A stretch of 64,000 nt of DNA. Source: Pseudomonadota bacterium (lineage in GTDB: Bacteria; Pseudomonadota; Alphaproteobacteria; Rhodospirillales; Magnetospirillaceae). Under the pieces are notes generated by a model. The model worked only from the letters and a program-made list of their open reading frames with translations. It was not told the origin of the DNA and did not search any database. Shown here piece after piece: positions 8,138-16,381 of the stretch; the first letter of the stretch is position 1; each line of letters begins with the position of its first letter. The stretch covers positions 1 to 64,000 of the forward strand of contig JAJYTF010000011.1 of NCBI GenBank assembly GCA_021793155.1, in the 5' to 3' direction. Made by a program: the position numbers and the translations under genes.

Positions 8138-10342
8138 ATGCAGGTGACAAGTGGATGCCGCGGCACCGCCTATCCTATCAAGGTCTGGTTCATCATTCTG
8201 ATCGTGGCGGCGGTACTGCCGCCGACGCTATATGCCGCCTCGGTGGCGTTCCGCTTGGCCAAGCAGGAGCATGAAGCCCAGGTCGACCAGTTGCGGACGG
8301 AGGCCGAAGCGGCCGCGGCTGCCGTCGCGCAGAAGGTCGACGCCGCAGTGCTGGCGGGAACCGCCTTGGGCGCGTCTCTGGCTTTGGACGGCGCCACCCT
8401 CGAAGGTTTCTTGATCGCCGCCCAACACTTCGTCAGCCATCAGTCGCTGGGAGACGGCGTGGCCCTCGTCGGGCCCGACGATTCGGTACTGGTGAATTCA
8501 ATGCTGCCCGTCGGCACGGCACCGTTCCCGGCCATAGAAGCCGGCTCGGTCGAGGAAGTGTTCGCGACCGGCAAACCCCATGTCAGCGATCTGTTCTTCC
8601 CCAGCATCCTCAATGAATGGATCGTTACGGTCGACGTGCCGACCTTCCGCCAGGGCAAAGTCGCCTACGTCGTTCGAATCGGCATCGAGCCAAGAAAGTT
8701 TCTTCCGCCCGCGGCGCTGTTTCCCCGCGCCAACAATTCGCGGGCGATCGTCCTCGACCGCAAGGGGAGCGTCATTTCCCCCTCGACCGATCCCAAGCGG
8801 GCCGTCAGTGGCAGGGGCCCCCCCGAACTGCTGGCGGCAATCCAGCAGCGCCGGCAGGGCTCGGTCAATGCTACGCTGGCCGACGGAAGGACCGGCTACA
8901 TCACCTTCCGCACCATCGAATCGCTCGGATGGACCGTTGCCATATGCGTGCCACGCGACTCGTTCGCCGCGCCGTTACACCGTTCTCTGGCGCTGATCGG
9001 CATCGGCGGATTGGTTGCCCTGTTCGCCGGCATCGGCATGGCGGTAATGCTGTCACGCCTGCTGGAAATCCGTATTTCCCGGGTGGCGGACGCCGCGCTG
9101 GCCCTGACGCCGCACCCTGACATGACGGTGGCCGGCACGGGGGTGAAAGAACTGGATGTGGTCCTGGCTGCCCAGGCGACCGCTAGGGGCCGCATCGGCT
9201 CGGGAGAGCACGAACTTCGGCGAGCAAACGAAACCCTGCATGCGGCCAAGGAGGAGGCCGAGCGGGCAAACATTGCCAAAGCCAAGTTTTTCGCCGCGGC
9301 CAGCCATGACCTGAGACAGCCGGTGCAGTCGCTGTTCCTGTTCAGGTCGGCCCTGGCCGAGGCATTGGCAGACCATCCCAAGGCGGCTCTGGTGGCCCAT
9401 ATGGGAACGGCGCTGGATGGGCTGAAAGGTCTGCTCGACGCCCTTCTCGACGTGTCGCGCCTGGATGCGGGACTGGTCTCGGCGCAGATCCGCAACTTCC
9501 CCCTGGAGACCGTGTTGCGGCCCTTGGCCGAGGAATACCGGCTTCGCGCCGCGGAAAAGCATATCTGGCTACGGTGGATCCCGTGCTCTGCCGTGGTTAC
9601 CAGCGATCCCGTCCTGTTGAGCAGGATCCTGCGCAATTTCATTGAGAATGCGTTGCGCTACACCGAATGGGGTGGCCGGATCCTGCTTGGCTGCCACGCA
9701 TTGGCGGACAAGGTGCGCGTCGATGTGCTCGACACCGGCATCGGCATTCCCAGCGATCAGTTGGATACGGTGTTCGACGAGTTTTATCAGGTCAACAACC
9801 CGTCGCGGGACAGGGCGCAAGGCCTCGGGCTCGGGCTGGCCATCGTCCGGCGCATCGGCCGCCTGCTCGACCACCCGGTGACGGTACGCTCGCACCTGGG
9901 GCGCGGCTCATGCTTTTCAGTTACCGTGCCGCGCGGCGGCGACCAAGCCGTGTATATTCCTGAAAAACCGCCGCAGGAAGCGCTCCGGCTGCCCCCGTCG
10001 CTAGTCGTCGTCATCGACGACGAGGATCTGATCCTGCTGGCGATGAAGGCGCAGTTGTCGCAATGGGGGCTGGAGGTGGTCACCGCGGTCGACGGGAAAT
10101 CCGCCATCGCCGCCCTGGCCGGCCGCAAGCCGCATCTGGCGCTGATCGACTACCGCCTGGGCGGGGAAACCACCGGACTGGACGCCATGGCCATGCTGGA
10201 ATCAAGCCTGGGCGCTCCCATCCGCACTTGCCTGCTGACCGGAGACACCGATCCGGCGATCCTGACCGAAGTCGATCGCTGCGGGGCCACCTTGCTCCAC
10301 AAGCCGATACAGCCCCAGCAGCTTTGGGACGCCATCCGGTAA
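8138..10342 (+). CDS. membrane hybrid histidine kinase/response regulator
   Basis: A protein of about 734 residues: a first membrane helix (WFIILIVAAVLPPTLYAAS), a periplasmic region of about 250 residues of the Cache type, a second helix (ALIGIGGLVALFAGIGMAV), a linker helix, a HisKA domain with H390 in AAASHDLRQPVQSL, a GHKL ATPase (NFIENALRYT, DTGIGIPSDQ, GLGLAIV) and a C-terminal receiver with Asp in ALIDYRLGGE. The DLRQP H-box is typical of sink-type hybrid kinases related to NahK/ErcS'. The start is uncertain: TTG at 8102 has no ribosome site; ATG at 8138 directly follows AAAGGA; GTG at 8144 has the best spacing to it. The ligand is unknown. Confidence 0.88.
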   Translation: MQVTSGCRGTAYPIKVWFIILIVAAVLPPTLYAASVAFRLAKQEHEAQVDQLRTEAEAAAAAVAQKVDAAVLAGTALGASLALDGATLEGFLIAAQHFVSHQSLGDGVALVGPDDSVLVNSMLPVGTAPFPAIEAGSVEEVFATGKPHVSDLFFPSILNEWIVTVDVPTFRQGKVAYVVRIGIEPRKFLPPAALFPRANNSRAIVLDRKGSVISPSTDPKRAVSGRGPPELLAAIQQRRQGSVNATLADGRTGYITFRTIESLGWTVAICVPRDSFAAPLHRSLALIGIGGLVALFAGIGMAVMLSRLLEIRISRVADAALALTPHPDMTVAGTGVKELDVVLAAQATARGRIGSGEHELRRANETLHAAKEEAERANIAKAKFFAAASHDLRQPVQSLFLFRSALAEALADHPKAALVAHMGTALDGLKGLLDALLDVSRLDAGLVSAQIRNFPLETVLRPLAEEYRLRAAEKHIWLRWIPCSAVVTSDPVLLSRILRNFIENALRYTEWGGRILLGCHALADKVRVDVLDTGIGIPSDQLDTVFDEFYQVNNPSRDRAQGLGLGLAIVRRIGRLLDHPVTVRSHLGRGSCFSVTVPRGGDQAVYIPEKPPQEALRLPPSLVVVIDDEDLILLAMKAQLSQWGLEVVTAVDGKSAIAALAGRKPHLALIDYRLGGETTGLDAMAMLESSLGAPIRTCLLTGDTDPAILTEVDRCGATLLHKPIQPQQLWDAIR

Positions 10343-10503
10343 AAAAACGGAAATGACGTCGTTATAGCGTTCTCCGCTTCACTCCGAACACCCTGGGGGA
10401 TTCCTGCAGCATCCAGCTGCGGCAGGCTCAAACGCCGCCTTGCGGCAATTACCTCGAATGCGCACGACGCACGCGGGCTTGCCGCAACCTCCAAACAAAC
10501 GCA

Positions 10504-10532
10504 AAGGGCTTGGGATATTCTCCCAAGCCCTT
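10504..10532 (-). terminator. Rho-independent terminator of rplM-rpsI
   Basis: A perfect 12-bp stem (AAGGGCTTGGGA paired with TCCCAAGCCCTT) with a five-base loop lies about 29 bases after the rpsI stop. On the minus strand it is followed by a T-rich run (TTGCGTTTGTTTGG). Confidence 0.85.
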
Positions 10533-10560
10533 CTTGGTTCCGGATATGGAAAACGCCGTG

Positions 10561-11031
10561 TTAGCGCTTCGAGAACTGGAAGCTGCGGCGGGCCTTGGCC
10601 TTGCCGTACTTCTTACGTTCGACCACGCGCGAATCGCGGGTCAGGAAGCCGCCAGCCTTCAACGGAGAGCGCAGCCCCGGCTCGTAGAAGGTCAGTGCAC
10701 GGGAGATGCCGTGCCGAACCGCGCCGGCCTGACCGGACAGGCCGCCGCCGGCCACCGTGGCGATCACATCGAACTGGCCGATCCGGTTGGCCACCTGGAA
10801 CGGCTGGTTGATCAGCATGCGCAGCACCGGGCGGGCGAAATACACCTCGACGGCACGGCCGTTGACGGTGATGCGCCCCGAACCGGGCTTCACCCACACG
10901 CGGGCCACAGCGTTCTTGCGCTTTCCGGTCGCATAAGAGCGGCCCTCGGCGTCACGCTTCGGCTCACGGACCGGCGCCGCCTGCGGGGCGGCAGCCTTGA
11001 GCTCAGCCAGGGCGCTGAAATCTTCGGCCAT
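10561..11031 (-). CDS. rpsI: 30S ribosomal protein S9
   Basis: A 156-residue protein ending in the conserved basic tail [16 protein letters not shown], whose last residues reach the P-site in the ribosome. Core motifs are [43 protein letters not shown] and [15 protein letters not shown]. An N-terminal extension of about 30 residues rich in Ala and Pro precedes the core, which is common in alphaproteobacteria. It lies three bases downstream of rplM, the usual bacterial order. Confidence 0.98.
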   Translation of the reverse strand: MAEDFSALAELKAAAPQAAPVREPKRDAEGRSYATGKRKNAVARVWVKPGSGRITVNGRAVEVYFARPVLRMLINQPFQVANRIGQFDVIATVAGGGLSGQAGAVRHGISRALTFYEPGLRSPLKAGGFLTRDSRVVERKKYGKAKARRSFQFSKR

Positions 11032-11034
11032 GGG

Positions 11035-11499
11035 TTACACGCTCCTCTTGTTCTTCGGATTCATGGCCGCGACATCGACCACTTCCGGCTGCTGAGCCGC
11101 GTGGGGATGCTCGGCGCCGGCATAGACGCGCAGATTCTTCATCTGAGCGCGTCCCAGCGGACCGCGGGTAATCATACGCTCGACCGCCTTGACGATGACG
11201 CGCTCGGGATGGCGTCCACCCAGCAGTTGACCCATGGTGCGGCCCTTGATGCCGCCCGGATAGCCGGTGTACCAGTGAAACACCTTGTCGGCCAACTTGC
11301 GGCCGGTCAGCTTCACCTTCTCGGCATTGATGACGATGACGTTGTCGCCACAATCCATATGCGGCGTATACGTGGTCAGGTGCTTGCCGCGCAGCCGCAT
11401 CGAGACGATGCTGGCGAGACGGCCAAGAACGACGCCGTCCGCGTCGATCACCACCCACTTCTTCTGCACTTCGGACGGTTTGGCGGAATAGGTCTTCAT
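11035..11499 (-). CDS. rplM: 50S ribosomal protein L13
   Basis: A 154-residue protein that begins [20 protein letters not shown] like other L13 proteins; a GTG three codons upstream is therefore rejected. Further motifs are [23 protein letters not shown] and [11 protein letters not shown], then YPGGIK and MLP-like [16 protein letters not shown]. It is the first gene of the rplM-rpsI operon and has a sigma-70-like promoter about 60 bases upstream. Confidence 0.98.
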   Translation of the reverse strand: MKTYSAKPSEVQKKWVVIDADGVVLGRLASIVSMRLRGKHLTTYTPHMDCGDNVIVINAEKVKLTGRKLADKVFHWYTGYPGGIKGRTMGQLLGGRHPERVIVKAVERMITRGPLGRAQMKNLRVYAGAEHPHAAQQPEVVDVAAMNPKNKRSV

Positions 11500-11560
11500 G
11501 GTACCCACTACTGCTAAACCAAGCTCGTGAGACGGCTTCGCCCTCTCGATGAAGGCGCGG

Positions 11561-11588
11561 AGTATGCCAGATTCGCACCGCCAGTCAA
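11561..11588 (-). promoter_or_regulatory. predicted promoter of rplM-rpsI
   Basis: On the minus strand, a -35 TTGACT (11583-11588) is followed after 16 bases by a -10 CATACT (11561-11566), about 60 bases before the rplM ATG. It is the only good hexamer pair in the gap. Confidence 0.6.
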
Positions 11589-11627
11589 CAGCGAAAATTT
11601 CGTTTTATATCAATGCATTATCACAGC

Positions 11628-11641
11628 GGTATTATAATACC
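11628..11641. promoter_or_regulatory. 14-bp perfect AT-rich palindrome
   Basis: GGTATTATAATACC is its own reverse complement and lies between the rplM promoter and the divergent glycine-rich gene. It could be a dimeric-regulator site; it also contains TATAAT-like hexamers, so it may only be part of a promoter. Confidence 0.3.
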
Positions 11642-11772
11642 TCTCGATAACTCTTTGGCCGTGAGTAGCAATGGCGGCCAAATGAGGAGCCCGTGTGCCA
11701 CCGGCCGAACCTCCGCTCGCCCCCGGGGGTTGTTGAGGCAGCCAAAGTCGAATAGCGGCAAGGGAGATGGCA

Positions 11773-12768
11773 ATGGCTATGACAAGTGGATTGACCGCCG
11801 AGCAGGGCGGAATAGCGACGGGTTCGGGCGCCGGCGGTAATGCTGCCGTGCCGGCTGCGGCCGGCGGTCTCGCGCCCCTCCTTGCCCTGGGTGGCGGCGG
11901 TGGAGGCGGAGGCGGCGGAGGAGCGGGCGGTGTGGCCAGCGGCGGCGTCGCGATTCCTGGGGGCGCGCCGATCACGAGCGGGCAGACTCCGGAATTCTTC
12001 GTTGCGCAGCTGTCGCCCGTCGACGGGTCGGGTGCCGCCGGCATCGTCACCATTCTGGAAACCGGCACCAGCTACACGGCCGACGTGCATCTTTCGGGAG
12101 TAACTCCGCTGGCCGCCCATCCGGTCCACGTCGACACCGCACCGAGCGGCCTGACCGATACCACCCTGCCCCAGTTCCTCTCCGCCGGCCAGGTGGGCAT
12201 TCTGGAGGCGCAGCCGCTGCTGAGCCTGACGACCGACAACGGTCCGCAGCCGGGGGCACCGTTCGACCTCAGCCGCTTCCCGACGGCCGATGCGGCCGGC
12301 CTCGTCAACTACCATACGACGGTAACATCCAACGAACCGCTGTCGCTGCAAGGCCAGGAGCTGGTCGTCGACGGTGGAATCGTGGGCAGCGCATATTCCG
12401 CCCAGCAGCCGGTGGCTGTTGGCTTACTGCACGAAGCGGGTGCCACGACCGTCGTCGCCCCCGGCGGGGCTGGAGGAGCAGGAGGTGCCGGAGGGGCGCC
12501 GGCCGCGACCGCGGGTGGCAGTGGCGTGATCGCAGGCGGCAGCGGCGGCGCCGGCGGAGCAGGCGGCCCCGGCGGAATTGCCATCGGCGGCACCGCCATT
12601 GCTGGCAGTTCCAGCGGCGGCGGAGTGGGTGGCACGGCCATCGGCGGCAGCGCGGTGGGCGGAAGCGGAGGTTCGGGAGGGGGAGGAGGCGCCGGCGGCT
12701 CCACCATTGCCGAGGGGCCGCAACTGCCGCCCGGAGCGAGCCTGGTTCACGACGCCCTGCTAGGCTGA
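11773..12768 (+). CDS. glycine-rich protein with a central CHRD-like domain
   Basis: A protein of about 331 residues in three blocks: a Gly/Ala-rich head with a nine-glycine-type run (about 1-70), a folded domain (about 75-225) and a Gly/Ala/Ser-rich tail (about 230-320). The folded domain reads FFVAQLSPVDGSGAAG, then SYTADVHLSGVTPLAAHPVH, GLTDTTLPQFLS, LSLQGQELVVDG and QPVAVGLLHEAG, recalling CHRD domains (strand, SG, DVHxxG, HP/HxH). The start at 11773 has AGGGAG six bases upstream. No Sec or Tat signal is visible, and no RTX or LPXTG motif. The same domain occurs in the convergent neighbour. Function unknown; a surface or matrix role would be a guess. Confidence 0.8.
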   Translation: MAMTSGLTAEQGGIATGSGAGGNAAVPAAAGGLAPLLALGGGGGGGGGGGAGGVASGGVAIPGGAPITSGQTPEFFVAQLSPVDGSGAAGIVTILETGTSYTADVHLSGVTPLAAHPVHVDTAPSGLTDTTLPQFLSAGQVGILEAQPLLSLTTDNGPQPGAPFDLSRFPTADAAGLVNYHTTVTSNEPLSLQGQELVVDGGIVGSAYSAQQPVAVGLLHEAGATTVVAPGGAGGAGGAGGAPAATAGGSGVIAGGSGGAGGAGGPGGIAIGGTAIAGSSSGGGVGGTAIGGSAVGGSGGSGGGGGAGGSTIAEGPQLPPGASLVHDALLG

Positions 12769-12774
12769 GCGATC

Positions 12775-12809
12775 GGCGGCGGCCCTGCCGGCCTGGCAGA
12801 ACCGCCGCC
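12775..12809. terminator. GC-rich hairpin between two convergent genes
   Basis: GGCGGCGG (12775-12782) pairs with CCGCCGCC (12802-12809), with an inner CTGCC/GGCAG stem. It lies just after one stop and before the convergent stop, so it could act in both directions, but it lacks a strong T-run. Confidence 0.45.
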
Positions 12810-12827
12810 ATTCCCCTCGCATACGCG

Positions 12828-13898
12828 TCAGATGAGAGAAGCCGTAACTTCGTGCAACAGGCCGATGGCCGCTGGCTGCGAGGGTTCATAGCTGTTGCCG
12901 ACGGTCAGGCCGTGAATCGCCACCTCCTGCCCGGGCAAGGTGAGAGGCGAACCGGTGTTCATGACCTGGTCATAGCTGAGGTGCCCCGTAGAGCTGGCCA
13001 CCGGCGCCGCCTGGTTGGCGACCAGGTTCAGCAGGGTCTGGCCTTCCAGCGGAATGGTGGAATTCCCCGAAAGGACCGAAGGCAGCGTGGCGTCGGTCAA
13101 CCCGGCCGGGGATGCCTCGATCTGCGAGGGATGGGAGGCGCTGGCCGTCACCCCCACCGCATGCAGGTCAACCAGCAGATTGGCGCCGTTCTGGACAATG
13201 ACGGCGACGCCGTCGGCACCAGAATTGTTCACCGGAAACAGGTCGGATACGAAAATATGAAGGCCGCTTGTATTGGCCGAACTGCCGCCGGCAGGGCCGC
13301 CTGTGCCCGCGCCACCGATCCCCGTGCCGCCGGTCGTGCCGGTTCCCGTCGCCGATCCACCGGTGCCCGGCCCTCCGACCCCTACACCGCCAATGACGGC
13401 CACGCCGGTCGCATTGCCGCCCACCCCGGCCCCGCCGATCCCTGTGCCGCCCGTGGCACCGGTCCCGGTCGCCGAACCGCCGGTACCGGCACCGCCGATC
13501 CCTGTGCCGCCCGTGGCACCGGTCCCGGTCGCCGAACCGCCGGTACCGGCACCGCCGATCCCCGTGCCGCCAGTCGTGCCGATCCCCGTCGCCGAACCGC
13601 CGGTGCCGGCACCACCGAGCCCGGTGCCACCCGTGGCTCCGGCCCCCGTCGCCGTGCCGCCAGTCCCCGCACCGCCGATCCCCGTGCCGCCAGTCGTGCC
13701 GATCCCCGTCGCCGAACCGCCGGTGCCGGCACCACCGAGCCCGGTGCCACCCGTGGCTCCGGCCCCCGTCGCCGTGCCGCCAGTCCCCGCACCGCCGATC
13801 CCCGTTCCGCCAGTCGTGCCGAACCCGGTCGACGCGCCGCCAGTGCCGGCGCCACCGATCCCGGTGCCGCCAGTAGTCATAAGGACGGGAGTGAGCAT
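12828..13898 (-). CDS. glycine-rich repeat protein with C-terminal CHRD-like domain
   Basis: A 356-residue protein. After MLTPVLMT come about ten copies of a 20-residue unit ([20 protein letters not shown] and variants, residues 9-208). The C-terminal ~145 residues are the same domain as in the convergent gene: [57 protein letters not shown] and [11 protein letters not shown]. The ATG at 13898 is preceded by AAGGAGG with good spacing. No signal peptide is recognised. The opposite strand is also open across the repeats (a proline/valine reading), but it has no start context. Function unknown. Confidence 0.8.
   Translation of the reverse strand: MLTPVLMTTGGTGIGGAGTGGASTGFGTTGGTGIGGAGTGGTATGAGATGGTGLGGAGTGGSATGIGTTGGTGIGGAGTGGTATGAGATGGTGLGGAGTGGSATGIGTTGGTGIGGAGTGGSATGTGATGGTGIGGAGTGGSATGTGATGGTGIGGAGVGGNATGVAVIGGVGVGGPGTGGSATGTGTTGGTGIGGAGTGGPAGGSSANTSGLHIFVSDLFPVNNSGADGVAVIVQNGANLLVDLHAVGVTASASHPSQIEASPAGLTDATLPSVLSGNSTIPLEGQTLLNLVANQAAPVASSTGHLSYDQVMNTGSPLTLPGQEVAIHGLTVGNSYEPSQPAAIGLLHEVTASLI
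13275..13874 (-). repeat. 60-bp tandem repeat, about ten copies
   Basis: The sequence encoding the glycine-rich head is a 60-base period array. Copies at 13441-13500 and 13501-13560 are identical, and the 120-base block 13561-13680 is repeated exactly at 13681-13800, showing a two-unit higher-order period. Copies at both ends are more diverged. There are no unique spacers, so this is not a CRISPR array. Confidence 0.95.
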
Positions 13899-14094
13899 CT
13901 GTTGATCCTCCTTCAGCAGATATGAAATAGCCCGAATAACCCGAGGCCTCCCGCCCAGGTTCCACTGTTCTCCAAGGATTCAACCGCTCACCGTCATTCG
14001 CCCGACATGGCATTCCCCGCTGGCGGACGGGCCACGGAAGCTGCAACAATGCGCACTTATCACCTGCCCGCCGAACAGACACCGGAGACCACAA

Positions 14095-15357
14095 ATGAAC
14101 AACGACTGCTTCGCCGTAGGGAACCGCCTGATGTCGCTCGGCGAAGCGTTCTCCCTGATCGCCGAACAGGTTGAACCGGTGACGGCGACCGAAACGGTGC
14201 CGTTACGCCGCTGCCTGGGCCGGGTCCTGGCGGAAGACGTCCTGTCCCCCATCGCGCAGCCCTCGTTCCGCAACGCTGCCATGGACGGCTTCGCGGTGCA
14301 CCATGAAGATCTCGGCACGGGTGAGCCGATCCGTCTGCCGGTCATAGGCCGGATCGCAGCCGGCCATCCCCTCGCCGCCTCGTTGCCGCAGGGTGGCGCT
14401 GTCGAAATCTTCACCGGAGCGCCGCTGCCCGAAGGTTTCGACACGGTCGCCATGGTCGAGGATTGCCGTGTCGAAGAACGTGAAGGGCGGAGCTGGGTGG
14501 TCCTGCCGCCCGGCCTGAAACCGGGAAACTTCGTCCGGCCGGTGGGTGAGGACTTCCGGAAGGGCGCCATCGTCCTGACCGCCGGTCGGCGGCTGCGCCC
14601 GCAGGACGTGGCCATGGCGGCGGCGGTGGGCAAGACTTCGCTGCTGGTGCGCCAACCGTTGAAGGTCGGTGTCATTTCCACCGGCGACGAAGTGGTCGAA
14701 CCTGGAAACCCGTTGGCCGAGGGGCAGATCTACGGCAGCAACCGATACGGCCAGATGGCGTTGCTCGATGCCATGGGCTTCGCCGTCACCGATCTGGGCC
14801 ACCTGCCCGACGATCTTTCCGCCACGCTCACCGCATTCGCCGAGGCGGCTCGATCGCAGCACGCCATCGTCACCTCGGGCGGCGTCTCCGTCGGCGGCGA
14901 GGACCATGTCAAGGCGGCGGTGGAAAAGCTCGGCCGACTGCATCTTTGGCGACTGGCGCTGAAGCCCGGTAAACCGGTCGCCTTGGGCCAGATCGGTGAT
15001 GCGGCCTTCATCGGACTGCCGGGTTATCCCGTCTCGGCCATGGTCACACTGATGGTCGCCGGCCGCGCCGCCCTGCTCCGCCTGGCTGGGGCTACTGCGG
15101 AACCGGCACTGCCCGAACCGGCCATTGTGCCGGCCGGATTCACCGCAAGACAGAACCATAAGCGGCGTCAGTTCCTGCGCGGCTCACTGCAACGGGTCGA
15201 CGGCCGGCAGGTGGCTGTCCCTTTCCCCACCCAGCAGTCGAGCGTCCTGTCCTCGTTGGTGCAAACCGCCGGACTGATCGATCTCCACCCCGACGTGCCC
15301 GAGGTCGCGATGGGCGACCTCGTGCCGTTCTATCCATATGAAAGCCTGATGCGTTAG
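14095..15357 (+). CDS. moeA: molybdopterin molybdenumtransferase MoeA
   Basis: A 420-residue enzyme that inserts molybdate into adenylated molybdopterin, the last step of molybdenum cofactor synthesis. Family motifs in order: PLRRCLGRVLAEDV, FRNAAMDGFAV (residues about 60-70), GAPLPEGFDTVAMVE, RLRPQDVAMAAAVG, VGVISTGDEVVEPG, SNRYGQMALL, SGGVSVGGEDHVK and LALKPGKPVALG, then a beta-rich C-terminal domain. Full family length. It stands alone with no other moa/moe gene beside it. The cofactor would serve nitrate reductase or similar enzymes, in keeping with the NnrS gene nearby, though that link is inference. Confidence 0.95.
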   Translation: MNNDCFAVGNRLMSLGEAFSLIAEQVEPVTATETVPLRRCLGRVLAEDVLSPIAQPSFRNAAMDGFAVHHEDLGTGEPIRLPVIGRIAAGHPLAASLPQGGAVEIFTGAPLPEGFDTVAMVEDCRVEEREGRSWVVLPPGLKPGNFVRPVGEDFRKGAIVLTAGRRLRPQDVAMAAAVGKTSLLVRQPLKVGVISTGDEVVEPGNPLAEGQIYGSNRYGQMALLDAMGFAVTDLGHLPDDLSATLTAFAEAARSQHAIVTSGGVSVGGEDHVKAAVEKLGRLHLWRLALKPGKPVALGQIGDAAFIGLPGYPVSAMVTLMVAGRAALLRLAGATAEPALPEPAIVPAGFTARQNHKRRQFLRGSLQRVDGRQVAVPFPTQQSSVLSSLVQTAGLIDLHPDVPEVAMGDLVPFYPYESLMR

Positions 15358-15365
15358 CGGTTCAC

Positions 15366-15392
15366 CCGGACGCCTGGTGGCCAAGCGTCCGG
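15366..15392 (+). terminator. hairpin downstream of moeA
   Basis: CCGGACGC (15366-15373) and GCGTCCGG (15385-15392) form an eight-base stem nine bases after the moeA stop. The T-run is absent, so its efficiency as an intrinsic terminator is uncertain. Confidence 0.5.
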
Positions 15393-15419
15393 ATAAGGCG
15401 GCCACCAACCACTTGAATT

Positions 15420-15471
15420 GTGGTGAAAATTCGACGGCTGGTGGCGGTACCATCCGTCGGATTTTCACCAC
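15420..15471. terminator. 18-bp inverted repeat at the end of the MBL hydrolase gene
   Basis: GTGGTGAAAATTCGACGG and its inverted partner CCGTCGGATTTTCACCAC match at 17 of 18 positions around a 16-base loop. The right arm touches the stop codon of the minus-strand hydrolase gene, so it is probably its terminator. Confidence 0.55.
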
Positions 15472-16298
15472 TAGCCCAACACCACGGCCGTGTTCTCACG
15501 GGCGACCGTGGCGCCGCTCCAGCGTCTTGCAGCCTCGCATTCGATGACGGCCATGGCCGCGTCGTCGTGATCGGGATTGTGGTGGAATATGGCCAACTGC
15601 TTGACGGCTGCCTGGCGGCATAGGCGCAAGCCCTCCTCCCAGGTGGAATGGCCCCAGCCGACCTTCGATGGAAACTCCTCCTCGGTGTAGGTGCTGTCGT
15701 AGATCACCAGATCGGCCCCCTCGATCAGCCCAAGGACGTTCTGGTCAGGGCTGCCGGGCACATGTTCCGTGTCGGTGACATAGCAGACTGACTTGCCCCC
15801 CAGTTCCACCCGATAGCCGGTAGCACCGTTGGGGTGGTTCAGTGGCGCCGTACGCACCACCATGCCGGGATAGAGGTCGGTCAACGCTTCTCCGGCCCGG
15901 AAATCCTCATAGCTCATTTCGGCCTTCAATGCGGACAAGGGAACGGGAAACAGCGGCTCGGCCATCTGGCTGGCCAGGACGGAATGTACGCCGCCGGCGT
16001 CGGCCAGGTGGCCGGCTAGCACCCGAAACCGCCAGCCGGGGACGAATACCGGGGCGAAGAAGGGAAAGCCGTTGATATGATCCCAGTGCGTATGGGTGAG
16101 CAACAGGATCCCCGGCCGCTGTGGACGCCGCATGTAATCAAGACCCAGATTCCGGATGCCGGTACCAGCGTCGAGGATAATGCTCGTCTCCCCATTGAGG
16201 ACCTCGATGCAGCTGGTATTGCCGCCAAAGCCGACATGGTCGGGCGATGGACAGGCGATGCTGCCGCGAACACCCCAGAATCTTACAGTGACGGCCAT
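15471..16298 (-). CDS. MBL-fold metallo-hydrolase
   Basis: A 275-residue metallo-beta-lactamase-fold protein. The opening strand is VRFWGVRGSIACPSPDH, followed by GGNTSCIEV, the metal motif THTHWDHINGFPFF, and a late DSTYTEEEF and HSTWEEGLRLCRQAAVKQL with FHHNPDHDD. This subgroup resembles RNase Z-like and cyclic-phosphodiesterase MBL proteins; the substrate cannot be read from sequence. The start at 16298 has GGAGAG five bases upstream; an ATG seven codons earlier has none. It lies downstream of the adenosyltransferase-type gene on the same strand, separated by 83 bases with a hairpin. Confidence 0.88.
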   Translation of the reverse strand: MAVTVRFWGVRGSIACPSPDHVGFGGNTSCIEVLNGETSIILDAGTGIRNLGLDYMRRPQRPGILLLTHTHWDHINGFPFFAPVFVPGWRFRVLAGHLADAGGVHSVLASQMAEPLFPVPLSALKAEMSYEDFRAGEALTDLYPGMVVRTAPLNHPNGATGYRVELGGKSVCYVTDTEHVPGSPDQNVLGLIEGADLVIYDSTYTEEEFPSKVGWGHSTWEEGLRLCRQAAVKQLAIFHHNPDHDDAAMAVIECEAARRWSGATVARENTAVVLG

Positions 16299-16353
16299 GG
16301 CATCTCTCCGGAAACGCACAACCGACGGGCGTTTCCCTTCATCAGCTTACCTT

Positions 16354-16372
16354 ATATGGGGCCGCCCCATAT
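16354..16372. repeat. short hairpin palindrome ATATGGGG/CCCCATAT
   Basis: An eight-base stem with a CCG loop lies between two minus-strand genes. It may end the upstream transcript or be an operator for the MBL gene; no T-run follows on the minus strand. Confidence 0.35.
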
Positions 16373-16381
16373 GTTTGTATA

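Noticed and set aside
10510-11517. 335-residue plus-strand frame
   Set aside because: It is wholly antisense to rpsI and rplM, which are certain.
13275-13874. Possible CRISPR array
   Set aside because: The repeats are directly contiguous 60-base units with no spacers, and no cas genes are present.
13273-13905. Plus-strand frame rich in Pro-Val-Pro across the 60-bp repeats
   Set aside because: It is the antisense reading of the Gly-repeat gene; the folded CHRD-like domain and the AAGGAGG start support only the minus strand.
16354-16372. Intrinsic terminator of the SAM-hydrolase gene
   Set aside because: The hairpin is good, but on the minus strand it is not followed by T residues; it is listed only as a palindrome.
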